Positions 10,403 through 22,019 of a stretch of DNA of 64,000 bases are shown here, in pieces. A program made the position numbers and the translations under genes. The stretch's first letter is position 1, and the number at the start of each line of letters is the position of its first letter. This DNA is from Mycogone perniciosa (lineage: Eukaryota; Ascomycota; Sordariomycetes; Hypocreales; Hypocreaceae), in assembly GCA_025331125.1 (NCBI GenBank), contig JAOALB010000004.1:398190-462189 (forward strand), read 5' to 3'. The notes under the pieces were generated by a model. That model was not told the origin of the DNA, did no database searches, and worked only from the letters and a program-made list of their open reading frames with translations.

Positions 10403-12501
10403 TGTGGAGAGTCGTTTGAAAGTGTATTTATTGATGAAAAGAAAACGTGAACCTGCCGAGCCAGCGGAAGCAAATGCGTATGTATGGACAAGCACCCATT
10501 CTTTGGGGTAGAGGAAGCTCTAAATACCCCGAGTCGGCCATGGCTGTGAATCAAGGCAAAGAAACCGGAAACCAGGTTTGAGTATTGACCAGCATTCAAG
10601 CGCCTGATGATTGGAAGGGAGTTGATTGAACAGGTTCTTTCTGCCACAAAGGGGACAATGCATCAGCCTGGACTGGTTGGCGCCTCGCCCGTTTGAGGCA
10701 GACGAGCGACAATCATTGTGGGAAACAAAGACAATAGGCCTCGTTTGTTGTTGAAATGGCCGGCGCTTGCGTCACAATCATAATGGTGAAGAGTCTTGGT
10801 TGGCTGAGGATGAATGATTGTCGTGAAGTCCGTGACAGGGATTAGTATAAGTTAAGTCAATGAGGGCGTCACCAAAATTGGAACAGCCTGCAATAATGCT
10901 TGCCGCTGTGGGGCCCTGTCGGCAACCAGCCGTGGAGCACCACAGTGGAGGCTGCAGTGGCACAGTGGTGATTTCAGTGCCATTTCAGTGGTTGCTTCAG
11001 TGGAGGCGCACTGCAGTCTAGGTGCAGGAGAGTACTCCACTGCAGATATTTGGGACGCTGACAGCCACTCGAGACGGTGAAACGCGGGCATTTTGGAGCC
11101 ATTGCCGCCAGCAGCGCCTCACACCGCAGCCTCCATTGGAATTTTGCTTCTTTCAGCGGCTACTGAAACGCCAAACGGTAATGCATCTTTGTGTGGACTG
11201 TTTAGACGAGGCCAAGAAAAGGACATAAACTTGCTTTGCCTCGTCCAAACTCAGAGAAAAACAAACAAACCTGGCTGACTATTCACAGCGTGTGGATTGG
11301 GTCGGCTGTTGAAGTTGAAGACAAACAACCAGACCATCAGACATGAAGGCGCCTACTATCTATATGTTGCTCAGTATGATTGCCTCAAGAGCGACCTATG
11401 TTACAATATGCATACCTAGTGATGCACAAGTCAAATCAGCTGGTGAGTTGCGCGTGCCCTGCTGCAAGAGAGTGCAAGCGAGGAACGTGTCATGTCTCAG
11501 TAAGAGGACAAAGAGAGGTAGGACAGCCAACGGTGTACGTCTCATCGCCGGACCATCATCTGATGAATTCGATGAAAGAATGGACATCCATCTCCCCTCG
11601 GCACCTTGCCCATTCCATGTCGTCATCAGCTAGATCTAGCTCAATTCTTCCCGCCTCTCGAGTCCGCCACGGATAGGGAGATGCCCACCTAGCGGTGAGG
11701 TGAGGCGCTTGGCAAGTCGGGGTAAAATCGCAAGAATATCACTGCTACTAGTACTATCGATGCCCTAAGCTACCAAGCAACCAAGCGTCATTTTATCCCC
11801 ACAGAGCCTCAAACTTCAGCCGCGCTTCTCGAAGTTGGTGATGAATGCTCAATGACGTCGTGGTTGGTCTTCTCAGCCCCCCCAGGCCTGCATATTACTG
11901 GTCGCTAGCGATGGCAGCCCTGTAGCCTGGCACATGCCATTGCCCACGTGAAGCTCCATCCCACTGACAGCGCCATTATGTACATGCTGAGAGGCGGCTG
12001 TTTCAGCGGGGTCGGCGCTATTATCGCCAAGTCCATAGCAGGAATCCGTACACATTACCTACCAAAGGACTCCTCCATCATATCATCGCCCTTCTCTCTC
12101 TCTCTCTCCACCATCATCATCAGATTCTACTATTTCATCCCGCCCATCAACTCCCCTCTCTCGTCCCTCCTTGCATATCACAGGGGCTCTAAGGAGGACC
12201 CTGCAGGAGGCGCGCAAACCGGAAATTTTCCGTCAGAAAAAGAAAGAAGAGGGGCTGCTCGCTCGCAACTCCATTTCGACGCCACGTCTTAATCTCAATG
12301 GCAAAGTGAACGCGTTCTAGAAACGATGCCATCGCAGTCCTCCGATCTTCTTCGACACCGTCTCTTTCGATCGACGATGCGATAGGCATCCCGTATTCCG
12401 TTTGCCCGCCACCAAGCTGTCGCTTTGCTTGTCGCCTCTCCGTTCCATCATCCCTTTGCGTTGTGTCGCTACAGGCCCTTCCCTCCGAGTCTCTATCCAG
12501 A
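10403..12501. other. Divergent intergenic between the SUR7-type and Rab genes
   Basis: No supported gene in 2.1 kb. A cluster of CAGTGG words (about 10943-11045, including TTTCAGTGG variants on both strands) forms an imperfect repeat. The 300 bp before the Rab start are pyrimidine-rich (TCTCTCTCTCTC near 12095), typical of fungal promoters and leaders. Open frames have no recognisable family. Confidence 0.5.
10932..11045. repeat. Imperfect CAGTGG-rich repeat cluster
   Basis: CAGTG occurs six or more times in about 110 bases (for example GCAGTGGCACAGTGGTG, then TTTCAGTGCCATTTCAGTGG), with reverse-strand CACTGCAG at the end. The spacing is irregular, so it looks like a degenerated short repeat or clustered factor-binding sites. 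Confidence 0.5.
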
Positions 12502-13501
12502 ATGTCGTCGTCTCTCGAAGCCAAGATCGTCGTTCTCGGCGCCCAAGGCGTGGGCAAAACCTCCCTCGTCATGCGATATTGCAAGGGTTCCTTCAATCCA
12601 GCCCAGATAACTTCCACCGTAGGCGCCAGCTTCTTAACCAAGCGCGTCGTCGACATCGATTCCGATACTGTCGTGCGCCTTCAGATCTGGGACACAGGTA
12701 CGTGCTCTGCGTTTGCATCCACCTTCCCTCTGTTACCTCGCATGCATCGCTGACCTTGTCCTGTTTGTTTCTGCAGCTGGCCAGGAGCGCTTCCGCTCCA
12801 TATCGCGCTTATACTACCGCGGCGCAAATGCCTGCATCCTTTGCTACAGCATCACCGATGCCCAATCCTTCATTGACATGGGCACCTGGCTCACCGAGCT
12901 CCGCCGCAACCTCCCCCAGGACGTCGTACTGCATGTAGTTGGCACAAAGGCCGATATTGTTGCCCGCGATCCCTCTCTCCGACAAGTGCCATTCGAGCGA
13001 TGCATAGCCTATGTCGCCGAGAACCTCGCCCCAGGCCTAGGGGGCACGCCACCCCCAACGGCCACACCTATCAACGGCCAGTCCTACCCGTCCTCTGGCG
13101 GCGAGCCGCGCAGCCCTAGCTCTAAGCGGAGCTCTGGCTTCTGGGGACAGGAGGTCGGCTGGGATGCCTGTCACGAAATTAGCGCCGAGAGCGGCGAGGG
13201 CGTTGAGGAGGTGTTTCGGGTTGTTGCGAGGAAACTCGTCGAGCAGAATCGCAAGATGCAGCAGGCGCTTCTGCTTGCGACCGCAACGCCAAACACCCCG
13301 GGTTACGAGGCTGGTATGGACGGTAGCTACTTCGAGGGCATGAACGGCAGGGGAAGTTTCCGTGTGGGACGAGATAGGAGGAGCTGGCTGTTCTCGCCAG
13401 CATTTTCTCCCGCTGTCACGGTCGATAGAACCGGTGCCACCCAGGAGCACGCTCAGCAAGATGATAACCAACAAAAACAACGACGCAGCAGATGTTGTTA
13501 G
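12502..13501 (+). CDS. Rab-family small GTPase, Rab24-like
   Basis: Exons 12502-12697 and 12777-13501 give 306 residues. The G-domain has the P-loop GAQGVGKTS, switch I TVGASF, WDTAGQERF, YYRGANACILCY, and SAESGEG as the fifth guanine-binding motif. The fourth motif, normally NKxD, reads GTKAD. The protein ends in CC, the usual double-geranylgeranylated Rab terminus, so it should act on membranes. Length exceeds a typical Rab (about 200-220) because of a Ser/Pro-rich insert (NGQSYPSSGGEPRSPSSKRSS) after the fourth motif and a long linker before the CC tail. The TVGASF, YYRGANA and GTKAD combination resembles the Rab24 group more than Ypt1, Ypt7 or Vps21. I chose ATG 12502 because it begins the conserved domain; an in-frame ATG at 12463 is possible. 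Confidence 0.88.
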
Positions 13502-14231
13502 CTATGGCAAAAAGAAACATGCAAATTTCGGTCCAGGGCTTAAAACACATTGGCAGGCCGCCACTTTCGGCTGGCGTTCGGGGAAATATATGCGGTATGA
13601 TCGAAGGGTAGGACAAACCATCCTAGACTAAGTGCCACAAGCTTTTGCAAGGTGTACGCAACCGATTTGAACTATGATTCTGGGTTGGGGAATACACTAC
13701 TGATTGGGAAGAGCACAGGGCTATTCGCTGTTTGGCCTTCACGGAAGATTTTACTGGTTTGGAATACTAGGCAGAGCCTGGTTTTGTTTGAGATATCCCG
13801 TCTTGGTTTTTTCGTTCTATTCTCTCCTGTCCTTGTTGTTTACAAATCCTCTTTTATTTTCTCCTTTCGCACTCATCCTCCCGCTCCCCTTGTTGTGAGG
13901 ACTGGCACTCGGTATTCAGCCCTGGTTGGCGTTCAGGATATATGGACTGGAATTGGGGGGGGAATAGTGGGAAGAGTGGGCGACATCCGCATCGTACGAC
14001 ATGTTTCCTCTGGCTGGTGGTGTTTATACAGATGATAGGAAGGGACCTCTCACGAGACATCATTTCCACATATTTCTTCCGGGCATTGTGGGGTTACCAA
14101 TTCTTTTTTCTTGTTTGTGCTTTTCAACTCTGTGGAATTCGGGCTACAGTGCAACAGAGATGTTTGATGACGCATCCCTTGGGGATGCTTTTCTATAAAC
14201 CCATTTATGCTGATGACCCTTCTATGGTTAC
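13502..14231. other. Convergent intergenic (Rab and SLH1 3' ends)
   Basis: The 3' flanks of two convergent genes. A 205-codon + strand frame beginning at 13942 runs into the SLH1 coding region on the opposite strand and has no family signature. No gene called. Confidence 0.5.
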
Positions 14232-17200
14232 CTATGGCTTCTTCTTGTCCAAATCATTGTCCACGGCTGGTGGAGCTGGGATGTCTACGCCAAGAATCCT
14301 GTGCTCCAGACCAATATACGCATCACTGACGACAACAACATCCAGCTTGCGTGCCTGTCTAGCCTCCGGCTTTGGTAACTTGAGAACCGTCCGTGCCGAG
14401 GGATATGTGCCCTGGCCGAGCGACTTCTTACCGCCCGCCTTGTCAGCAGCACTGCCTCCCCAACCGAGACGCTTCACTGCGATGATTTCATCCCCCGCCA
14501 CGTCCGCGACGACGACGAACCACCCCTCAGTTTGGGGCTTGGGGAATTTGGGAGCGTAGATGCGAGCTTCCCGGTCGACAAGGGGGTTAAGACGCTTGAT
14601 GTTCACAGTCAGTGAGAGGGTGGTGACTTCGTCTACCGAGACTTTAACATGTGGCAGCATAGATATGGCACGTTTGAAACGTGGTTGAAGGCTCGGTGAG
14701 ATGCCAAGCTGCTTGGCGAATTTGCCAGCTTGGTCTTGGGAGAAAGAACTGATGGTCGTGAGCGGGGTTTCGTCTTGAATGGAACCAGCCTCAATGCCTG
14801 GGAGGATGGAGGCTGGAGGATCGGTTGGCCAGCGAGCGCACTTGATGCACTGCATGAGCTTGATCATCTGCAGACAACTGGATAGGTAGCCCATCTCAGT
14901 GAATACATCAATGGACGCTTGAATAATACGAATAGCTTGATCCAGGACGCTCGTCTGATCGCCGACGTAATCGGTAATGGGTAGATCGATTCGGGCCATG
15001 AGCGCTTGCAGCAGCAGGAACGCTTTCACATGTGGATCCCACATGGGGAGTCCGAATGAGTGACCCGGGAAGGGCAGATTCTCTGATAAGGTATCATTGA
15101 TGAGATCTTCGTTGTGGCGGACGGGAAGCTCGTCGTATTCGGTAGCCCGGCACATCCACGAGAGGACGTTGAGGAAGCTCGCCTGGGGCTTAGCATTGCG
15201 CACTAGATGCCGGATAGTCTTGTGGGAGAGATAATAGTAGCTCATGATCTTTCCAAGTGGCGTGGGATCTATATCCCCGTTCGGGAACACTTCCACACAC
15301 TTGGACGTCGCAAGCTCATCGAGAGACTTTTCGACCATGTCAATCATGTAATCGTTGGCTAGTTGCTGGGCTGCCACGGTGCTGTGCTCCTCAGCCGAGA
15401 TCTCCAATCCGTAGTAGGAAGGATTCTTGTGAAGCCTCCTGAAAAAGAATGTCCAAGTCAAATAGTCAAGCGCATCCTGTTTATTGAGGATAGTCTCTGC
15501 CGAGATTTCTGCACAAAGATGGTTATCCAATACCGTATGCAGTGATGATTCCACGGGGAATCCCGTGTGAAGGAAATGCTTGTAGAAATCCTTCTTTGAA
15601 TCCTGAGTAAAAATGCGAGCCACGCCTGAATTGTCGAATTGGGGTCGTCCTGCTCGTCCCATCATTTGGAGAACATCTGTCAGGTCCATATCCTTGTATC
15701 CGCTTATCTTGGCATCATAGAACTGAGTGCCCTTAACGACAACGAGGTGGGCAGGTAGGTTTACACCCCACGCGAGAGTACTGGTTGCCACGAGAATCTG
15801 TATCTTGTTGTTTAGGAACAGCTCTTCGGCGAGCTGGCGATCAGACTCGACAAGACCGGCGTGGTGGAGGCCGATGCCAAAGTTGATAGCTTCCTTGAGA
15901 GCTTCATCTTTGACGCGCGATAAGTTAAGCTGCAGGTCTTCCTCATCCATACGAAGGAACCGTCGTGGATTGTCTTCCATGCCGCAAAAGTTGATGAGGT
16001 CTTTGGCGGTGAGACGAGTCTGTCGACGTGATGCCACGAAGACGATAACCGGTTTGTCAGGGCTATGATTCTTGATGGCCAAAAACGTTGGGCGATTCAT
16101 AGATTGCATGAGAGGGCAGAAACCCCTGATCTCTGGGAACCCATCGATGTAGAGCTCCAAAGGGACAGGACGGACAGAGTGCCTGAAGTTGAAAAGCCCT
16201 TCCTTGACTCCTAACCAATTGGCCAAGTCTGTTGCATTGGCACATGCCGTTGACATTCCCAGCAGCCGTACTTTATTCTTAGTTGATGACGAGATATAGT
16301 TCATTCCTAAAGCAATCAGTCAGCAGCCCAAACCTGCACTTGGAGATTTGAGAGAGCCTTACGTGAAACAATAATTTCCAAAATAGGACCTCGGTCTCCA
16401 GCCAAGAGATGAATCTCGTCAATGATCACCAAGCTGACTTGCCTGACATATCCTCTGGTTTGCCACGAACGCGAGATGCCGTCCCACTTCTCTGGAGTTG
16501 TGATGATAATGTCGGCATCCTTGATAGTTCTGGTATCGGGAGTGTTGTCACCCGTAAGCTCAACTATCTTGAGTCCCAGTGGTTTAGCAAGTCGGTTGCC
16601 CCAATCCATAACACGCTCACGAACCAGAGCTTTCATGGGAGCAATGTAGACCACCTTCGACTTCGGTCGCTCGCGGAATGCCCACCACATAGCAAGCTCA
16701 GCCGCCACTGTTTTGCCACTGCCAGTGGGAGAGCCCAACAGTACATTGGCCGAAGTGTGATGAAGAGTATGGAAGATCTGTGTCTGCATTGGATTGAAGA
16801 ACTGGAACCGTTTGGCATAAATCTCTTCCAAGCCAGGGTTTTTCAGCGCCGTAATAGGGAGGGGCTGCAAATTGAGAAGTTCCGTGTACACACTCTCTGT
16901 GTCTGGTCGAATGAGATGCTGGAAGGACACCGGAGTCACTGTTTCCGACCCAAGCCATCTATCGGATACGGCTCGAACATAAATCTGCGTTGGCAACGGG
17001 TCAGAAAGAGGAATTGTGAAGTTGAGCTCATGTTCATCGTGGAGCTTCCTCCTGTTGAGGATGAAGTATTCATGGTGATATATCTCGGATGTCTCCGAAT
17101 TTTCGACCCAGATGTAAAACGATTCCGAGGTTCCGTGAACCTGATCTTTCCACTGGAAATCAGGAATGACATAGAGCTTGATTCGTAGCACATCTCGGTT

Positions 17201-20200
17201 AAGCGGTGCTATCTCAGCTTCCACATGAACAATTGGGAAGCTGTTGAGCAATTTTGCGATGTTCTTTCCAGCGCCATGATTGTGTACTAAGCTTCCAAGT
17301 TCCGCAGGTTCCATTTCCTTCATGGAGTCAATGGTCAGATGCTCCTTGGAATCGAGTTGGTTGAGCACCGGTTTGGCAAGGTCAAATTGATGAAGTGGGT
17401 GCTGGAACGGCCAGATTCTCTTCTCAATTGACTTGGATAAGGTCAAAAGCACGAGGCATTGGTGGCCCCATCTGCGATTCAGAGCGAGCATGAACAGAGC
17501 CCTGCAAATTCGGCCTGACTGCTGCGCTACATAATTCATGTCGTTGGAGAGAGCAAAGTCGTCGGGCTGTATTTTCGAGATGTATGACTGCAAAAGAATG
17601 TTTGTCTTCGCTTGGGGTGTGTCAATGCCTTTGTCAACATCGCAGGGAACGATATTTTTAAACTGAACCAGCTCTTTCTCCTCACTATCACGAGACTGAA
17701 TGTTGTCAAACTCTCCACTCATACTGATCATCTTTAACACATCGGCTTCAGTAGCCTGTGGTTGCATCATGGTATTGAACACTTGAATGCTTGTGTGAAG
17801 GATGTAGTACTGGCTAGCAATGCGTCCGATATCCTTGCTGCGTAACTCTTCAGTCCTCTCGTTGAAGATGATCATCTGGCACTGCTGAAGAGTTCGAGCA
17901 GCCTGTATGGCCAGCTGACGGCGCCGCTGGACGAGATTTGGATCGTCGCGTATCTCTGCCCATTCAATGCCATATGTCATGGGGCTCCTTTGCATCCGGA
18001 CGAAGAGGTACGAGTATCCAATCCACTGCACGGCCTCGGGGATAGAGGTGACTGTCCCCAAGGCAATTTCAGCGTTCAGGTTGTCAACTAGCTTCGTGGA
18101 GAATTTCGACTCAATAGGTTGTTGTTCCGTTATGGCGGACAGATAGTGTGCTAGCTTGTCGTGAGTCGTGCAGATCATACCAATGCCAGTGTCTTCGAAC
18201 TGGGGACGTCCTGCACGACCAAAGATTTGCAATACATCAAGAATACTCAGATCGATGAATTTACCCTCTTGAGCACTGTAAACCTGGGTTCCCTTGATCA
18301 CGACAGCTGCTGCGGGCAAGTTGACACCCCAAGCCAGAGTGGCCGTACAGCAGAGGACTTTCAGAACACCTTCGGCAAATAGCCGTTCCATGAGATTCCT
18401 GTCTGCTCTTGCCATACCTGCATGGTGGACACCAATACCCTTGGAGAGTAAGTCACGGATGTCTTTAGACCTTGACGTATTCATGTCCCGGGAAGCTTGG
18501 CTGTAGCGGGGATGACCAGTCGGGTCAAATAGGTCCACGCAGAATTGCTCGATGGCCTTTTGGTGGAGCATCCTTGCCGTAACCATGGTGTCTCTCCGGG
18601 AATGCACGAAGACCATAACTTGGTGGTCACGTTGGAGCATCTCTTTGACCTTGTCAAATGCAACGTTATCAAGGTTTTCTTTAGACTGCTTGGATCCAGC
18701 TTTACCCTTAACACCAATGAAGTGTTGCTCAAGGGGCACCGGACGGAAAGACGCATCAAAGTAAAAGAGGCCTGCGTACTTGTTGACTTTTAAGAAGTCG
18801 GCAACATCGACATAGTTCGGGAGTGTGGCACTCAAACCAATAATTCGAATGAGCGATTGTGTACTCTCAACTTGCCTCTCAGTTCGAGCCACCAGTGATT
18901 CCAGTACCGCTCCTCGCTCATCGTGAAGCATATGAACCTCATCGATAATGAGCAGTCTCACTTTCTGTACGAGTTCAGTGTCGCCAGTTCCTTTTCTCGT
19001 GACGACATCCCACTTTTCAGGGGTGGTGACAATGATTTGAGTTTGGACAATTTCCGCCTTGGTAAGCTGCATGTCGCCAGTGTATTCTCGACACTTGATG
19101 CCAAGCCAGGCCAGGCGCTTGCCCAGCTTTTCCGTGACTTCAGCAGCTAGTGCTTTCATGGGGGCGACGTAAACGATCTTAAAGTCCTCAGCACTCACAG
19201 CAAACTCGGTTGCTGTTGGGTTCTCGATGGGATTTGGGCACACATGTTGACCAATTGTGTGGAGAATGGTGAGCATGGCAGCGTCCGTTTTACCCTATTA
19301 TTATGAGCGCAAATACAGGAAAATTAAGGCTCTCACAGACTCACCGCACCAGTTGGGGCACAAATTAACATGTTCTCACTGGTCTTGTATCCAACCGGGT
19401 AAACCAGGCTCTGCATGCGATTCAACGACTTGTAGCCTTTGAATGTGTTTCGGCAAAGTCCATCGAGCTCTGAAATCTTAACAAGCTTCTCTCCAGGTCC
19501 AGGGGTTCCCTTTCTGCCAGCCGGAATGGAGTATTCTTCATATTTGTCGAACTGGAGGCGTTCACTTCCCACGGGCAAACCATACTTCTTCCCGGAGGAA
19601 CTCAACGTGTTGCCAGCATTATAAGCTTTGTATACATGAGGATACTGTGGCTCCTTGGCAAAGCTGGGAGCCAATGTAGCATTCTTATGCTCAAAATCTT
19701 GAAGACGAAGGGCCTCCTCTCGCTGAGCTTTTGTCAAGAGCCGCCGTCCTGTCTGCTCAGACGGCACAGATTGGGCTGAAACCGAGGCCACTACCTCATC
19801 CTTGTGACCCAACAGCTCAATGATGAAGTCCAAGTCATCGAATCCGACCAGGTCAGTCAGATTCATTTGCAATTCGTCCTCTTGCTGACCAGAGGCTAAC
19901 ATGCTCATGATCTGAGTCTGAAAAACGTCAGGAGACATGCCATTCTTGACTGCAATGGAGACGCATTTGCCGGCGAGCCATTCTGCTCCATATCCGCCTA
20001 CTGTGTCGTTTTCGACGAAGTCGCTGCTGTACTCGTCCTCTTCATCGTCAGAGATGAAGTCCCAGACATCGTGGCCGCTGTTTCCAGACGAGTAGCCCTC
20101 GAAGTCGTCGTCGTCCAGGTCGGCATCAGCGTCAGGTGTCCTAGCGGGCAGAGGAAGCTTGAGTTCTGCTAGAGCAGCTTGCATATCAGCAAACTGTTGC

Positions 20201-20241
20201 CTCCATTGCGTCTCGGCAACGATGAGATCGTTTGAAGCCAT
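14232..20241 (-). CDS. SLH1: SLH1/ASCC3 family double-cassette RNA helicase
   Basis: Exons 20241-19345, 19294-16363 and 16306-14232 give 1967 residues, the size of yeast Slh1. The acidic N-terminal 300 residues (DADADLDDDDFEG) precede two Ski2-like cassettes. The first has GAGKTD at 299-303 across the first intron and DEVHMLHDERG near 417, followed by winged-helix and Sec63-type regions. The second has GSPTGSGKT, DEIHLLAGDRG and MMGRAGRPQFD, then a second Sec63-type region. Two complete cassettes separate it from single-cassette Ski2/Mtr4; the spliceosomal paralogue BRR2 is longer (over 2100). Slh1 and ASCC3 belong to the RQT/ASC-1 complex that disassembles collided ribosomes. Both Walker motifs look intact, unlike BRR2 whose second cassette is inactive. 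It is divergent from YKT6 with 528 bp between starts. Confidence 0.93.
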
Positions 20242-20769
20242 GGTTTGTCCCTTGGTCTTGATAGCTTGATATTGACTTGGGGGAGATGTTGGCGAGGGGA
20301 GAAATCAAGTGAAGGGAATTCCAGTTGAGTGTCTGTACGATGCCTGTCGATGTCCTACAACAGAAGCTGTTCCGAACTCTTGCTTTTAATATCCTCCTCG
20401 AGATTGATGGGATTTTGGTGACGCATTGATCAGTGGTAATGAGTCCTCGGAACAGTCACACCGCCCCGCCACTGAAGCAAGATTTGCCCCGCCATTCCGC
20501 CCAAAAGCCACCGCCCACATTACAGCCCTGTGCAGCTGGCACTACAGGGCAGTGGAGCCTAAAACCGGGGGACATGTGACAGTCCTACAGGGCCAGTTCC
20601 AGGCTTCTAGTTGATACATCTGGTGTCTGGTCCTCAACATCTTTGACGTCGTCCTTTTCCGCTGCTGTCAACAATCCTCTCCTTTCCTTTCACCCATTCT
20701 TGACGCCCATTTCAAAGCCTCATACCAGCCCAACAACACGGATATATCATCAGAACCACTGTCGCCACT
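20242..20769. promoter_or_regulatory. Bidirectional promoter region SLH1-YKT6
   Basis: 528 bp separate the two divergent start codons. The stretch 20455-20530 is C-rich with repeated CCGCC words, and TTTTAATATCC near 20385 is AT-rich. The region next to the YKT6 start is pyrimidine-rich. No factor-specific site can be named with confidence. Confidence 0.45.
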
Positions 20770-21650
20770 ATGAAGCTGCACTACATCGGCGTACGTCCAT
20801 CCTCGGCCTCCCCGCTCACCGTTTCCGATCCCCCTGCATCATCTCTCTAACACCAGCTGCTGGGCAGATCATTCGCAACGACGGCAAGCCCGTACATGAG
20901 ATCGTTTGCGAGAAGGAGTTGAGCGCATACTCGCGCTTCACCCGCAACAAGTTTGTGCTCCCCGCGACCGCCAGAAACCCTCGACCACTTCTAACCACCA
21001 GGCATGCAGCTATGGCGAGTTCATGACCCTGTTCGCAAAGACGGTCGCGGAGCGCACCCGACCAGCCCAACGACAAGGCGTCGAAGAACAAGGTGCGGCG
21101 GTACCCCTTTGATTGTTATTGCAAGGCTTCGGTTGGACAAAGGAGGACTCACTACGTATCAAAGACTACACATTCCACGCCTACGGCCGCACCGAAGGCA
21201 TCTGCGGCATCATAATCTCCGACCACCAATACCCCGGCCTCGTTGCCCACCAGCTCCTCAGCAAAGTCGTCGACGAGTTCCTGGCCAAGCACCCACGCTC
21301 TTCATGGGCTACTGGCGAGCCCCAGCTACCGTTCCCCGAGCTACGCGACTACCTCGCCAAGTACCAAGACCCCCAACAGGCCGACAGCATCATGAAGATC
21401 CAGAAGGAGCTGGACGAGACCAAGATTGTGCTGCACAAGACCATCGAGAGCGTGTTGCAGCGAGGAGAGAAGATTGATGATCTGGTGGCCAAGAGCGACG
21501 GCCTGAGTGCCCAGAGCAAGATGTTTTACCGTATGGAACCCCCCGCCCAACTAATCCCCCGTTCGTTTGATATGAAACGTAGTGACCATCGACTAACGTG
21601 TGAAAATAGAGCAAGCTAAAAAGCAAAACTCCTGCTGCGTGTTGATGTAA
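20770..21650 (+). CDS. YKT6: R-SNARE YKT6
   Basis: Five exons, 20770-20790, 20868-20950, 21010-21092, 21165-21530 and 21610-21650, give 197 residues. The N-terminal longin domain runs from MKLHYIG through FTRNNYGEFMTLFAKTVAERT to DYTFHAYGRTEG and GLVAHQLLSKVVDEF. The SNARE motif follows (DSIMKIQKELDETKIVLHKT to DLVAKSDGLSAQSKMFY) with the arginine of the zero layer in VLQRGEKIDDLV. The tail CCVLM is the palmitoylation plus CaaX farnesylation site that replaces a membrane anchor in this family. Ykt6 acts in ER-Golgi, vacuolar and autophagosome fusion. The first exon codes only seven residues, so start prediction from unspliced frames fails here. Confidence 0.95.
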
Positions 21651-22019
21651 TTGCGTACTTTCATTTGGCGTTTGCACATGGTCTCGTTTCTGCATCGAGA
21701 TGCTGGTATGGAGATTGGTTATGAAGACACACACTAATTTACAGATACATTGCATTGTCATCCAAGTGTGCCTCAAATCGTAGCCTACTCGTATCTACAT
21801 AAAAGTGTATTCCCCGCTGTGAGGACTGCCCCCTGGGCGATGTAGCGAGGAAAACGTCTCGCCAACAATATACCAATAGAAGTGAAGAAAAGAAGAATGA
21901 AGAAAGGAAGGACAAGAAAAGAAGGGTAAGGCGCCGAACCAAAAAGGCTATGCTGGGGAGAAAAAGAAAAGGAACAAGAGGCCAAATGCAAATCGCTAAG
22001 CATGGCGTCAAGAAATTCA
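21651..22019. other. Convergent intergenic (YKT6 and 22020 gene 3' ends)
   Basis: About 370 bp with a purine-rich stretch on the + strand near 21890-21975. Nothing beyond 3' untranslated sequence is apparent. Confidence 0.5.

Noticed and set aside
13942..14559. A 205-codon + strand frame
   Set aside because: Lies over the 3' part of SLH1 in antisense and has no domain.
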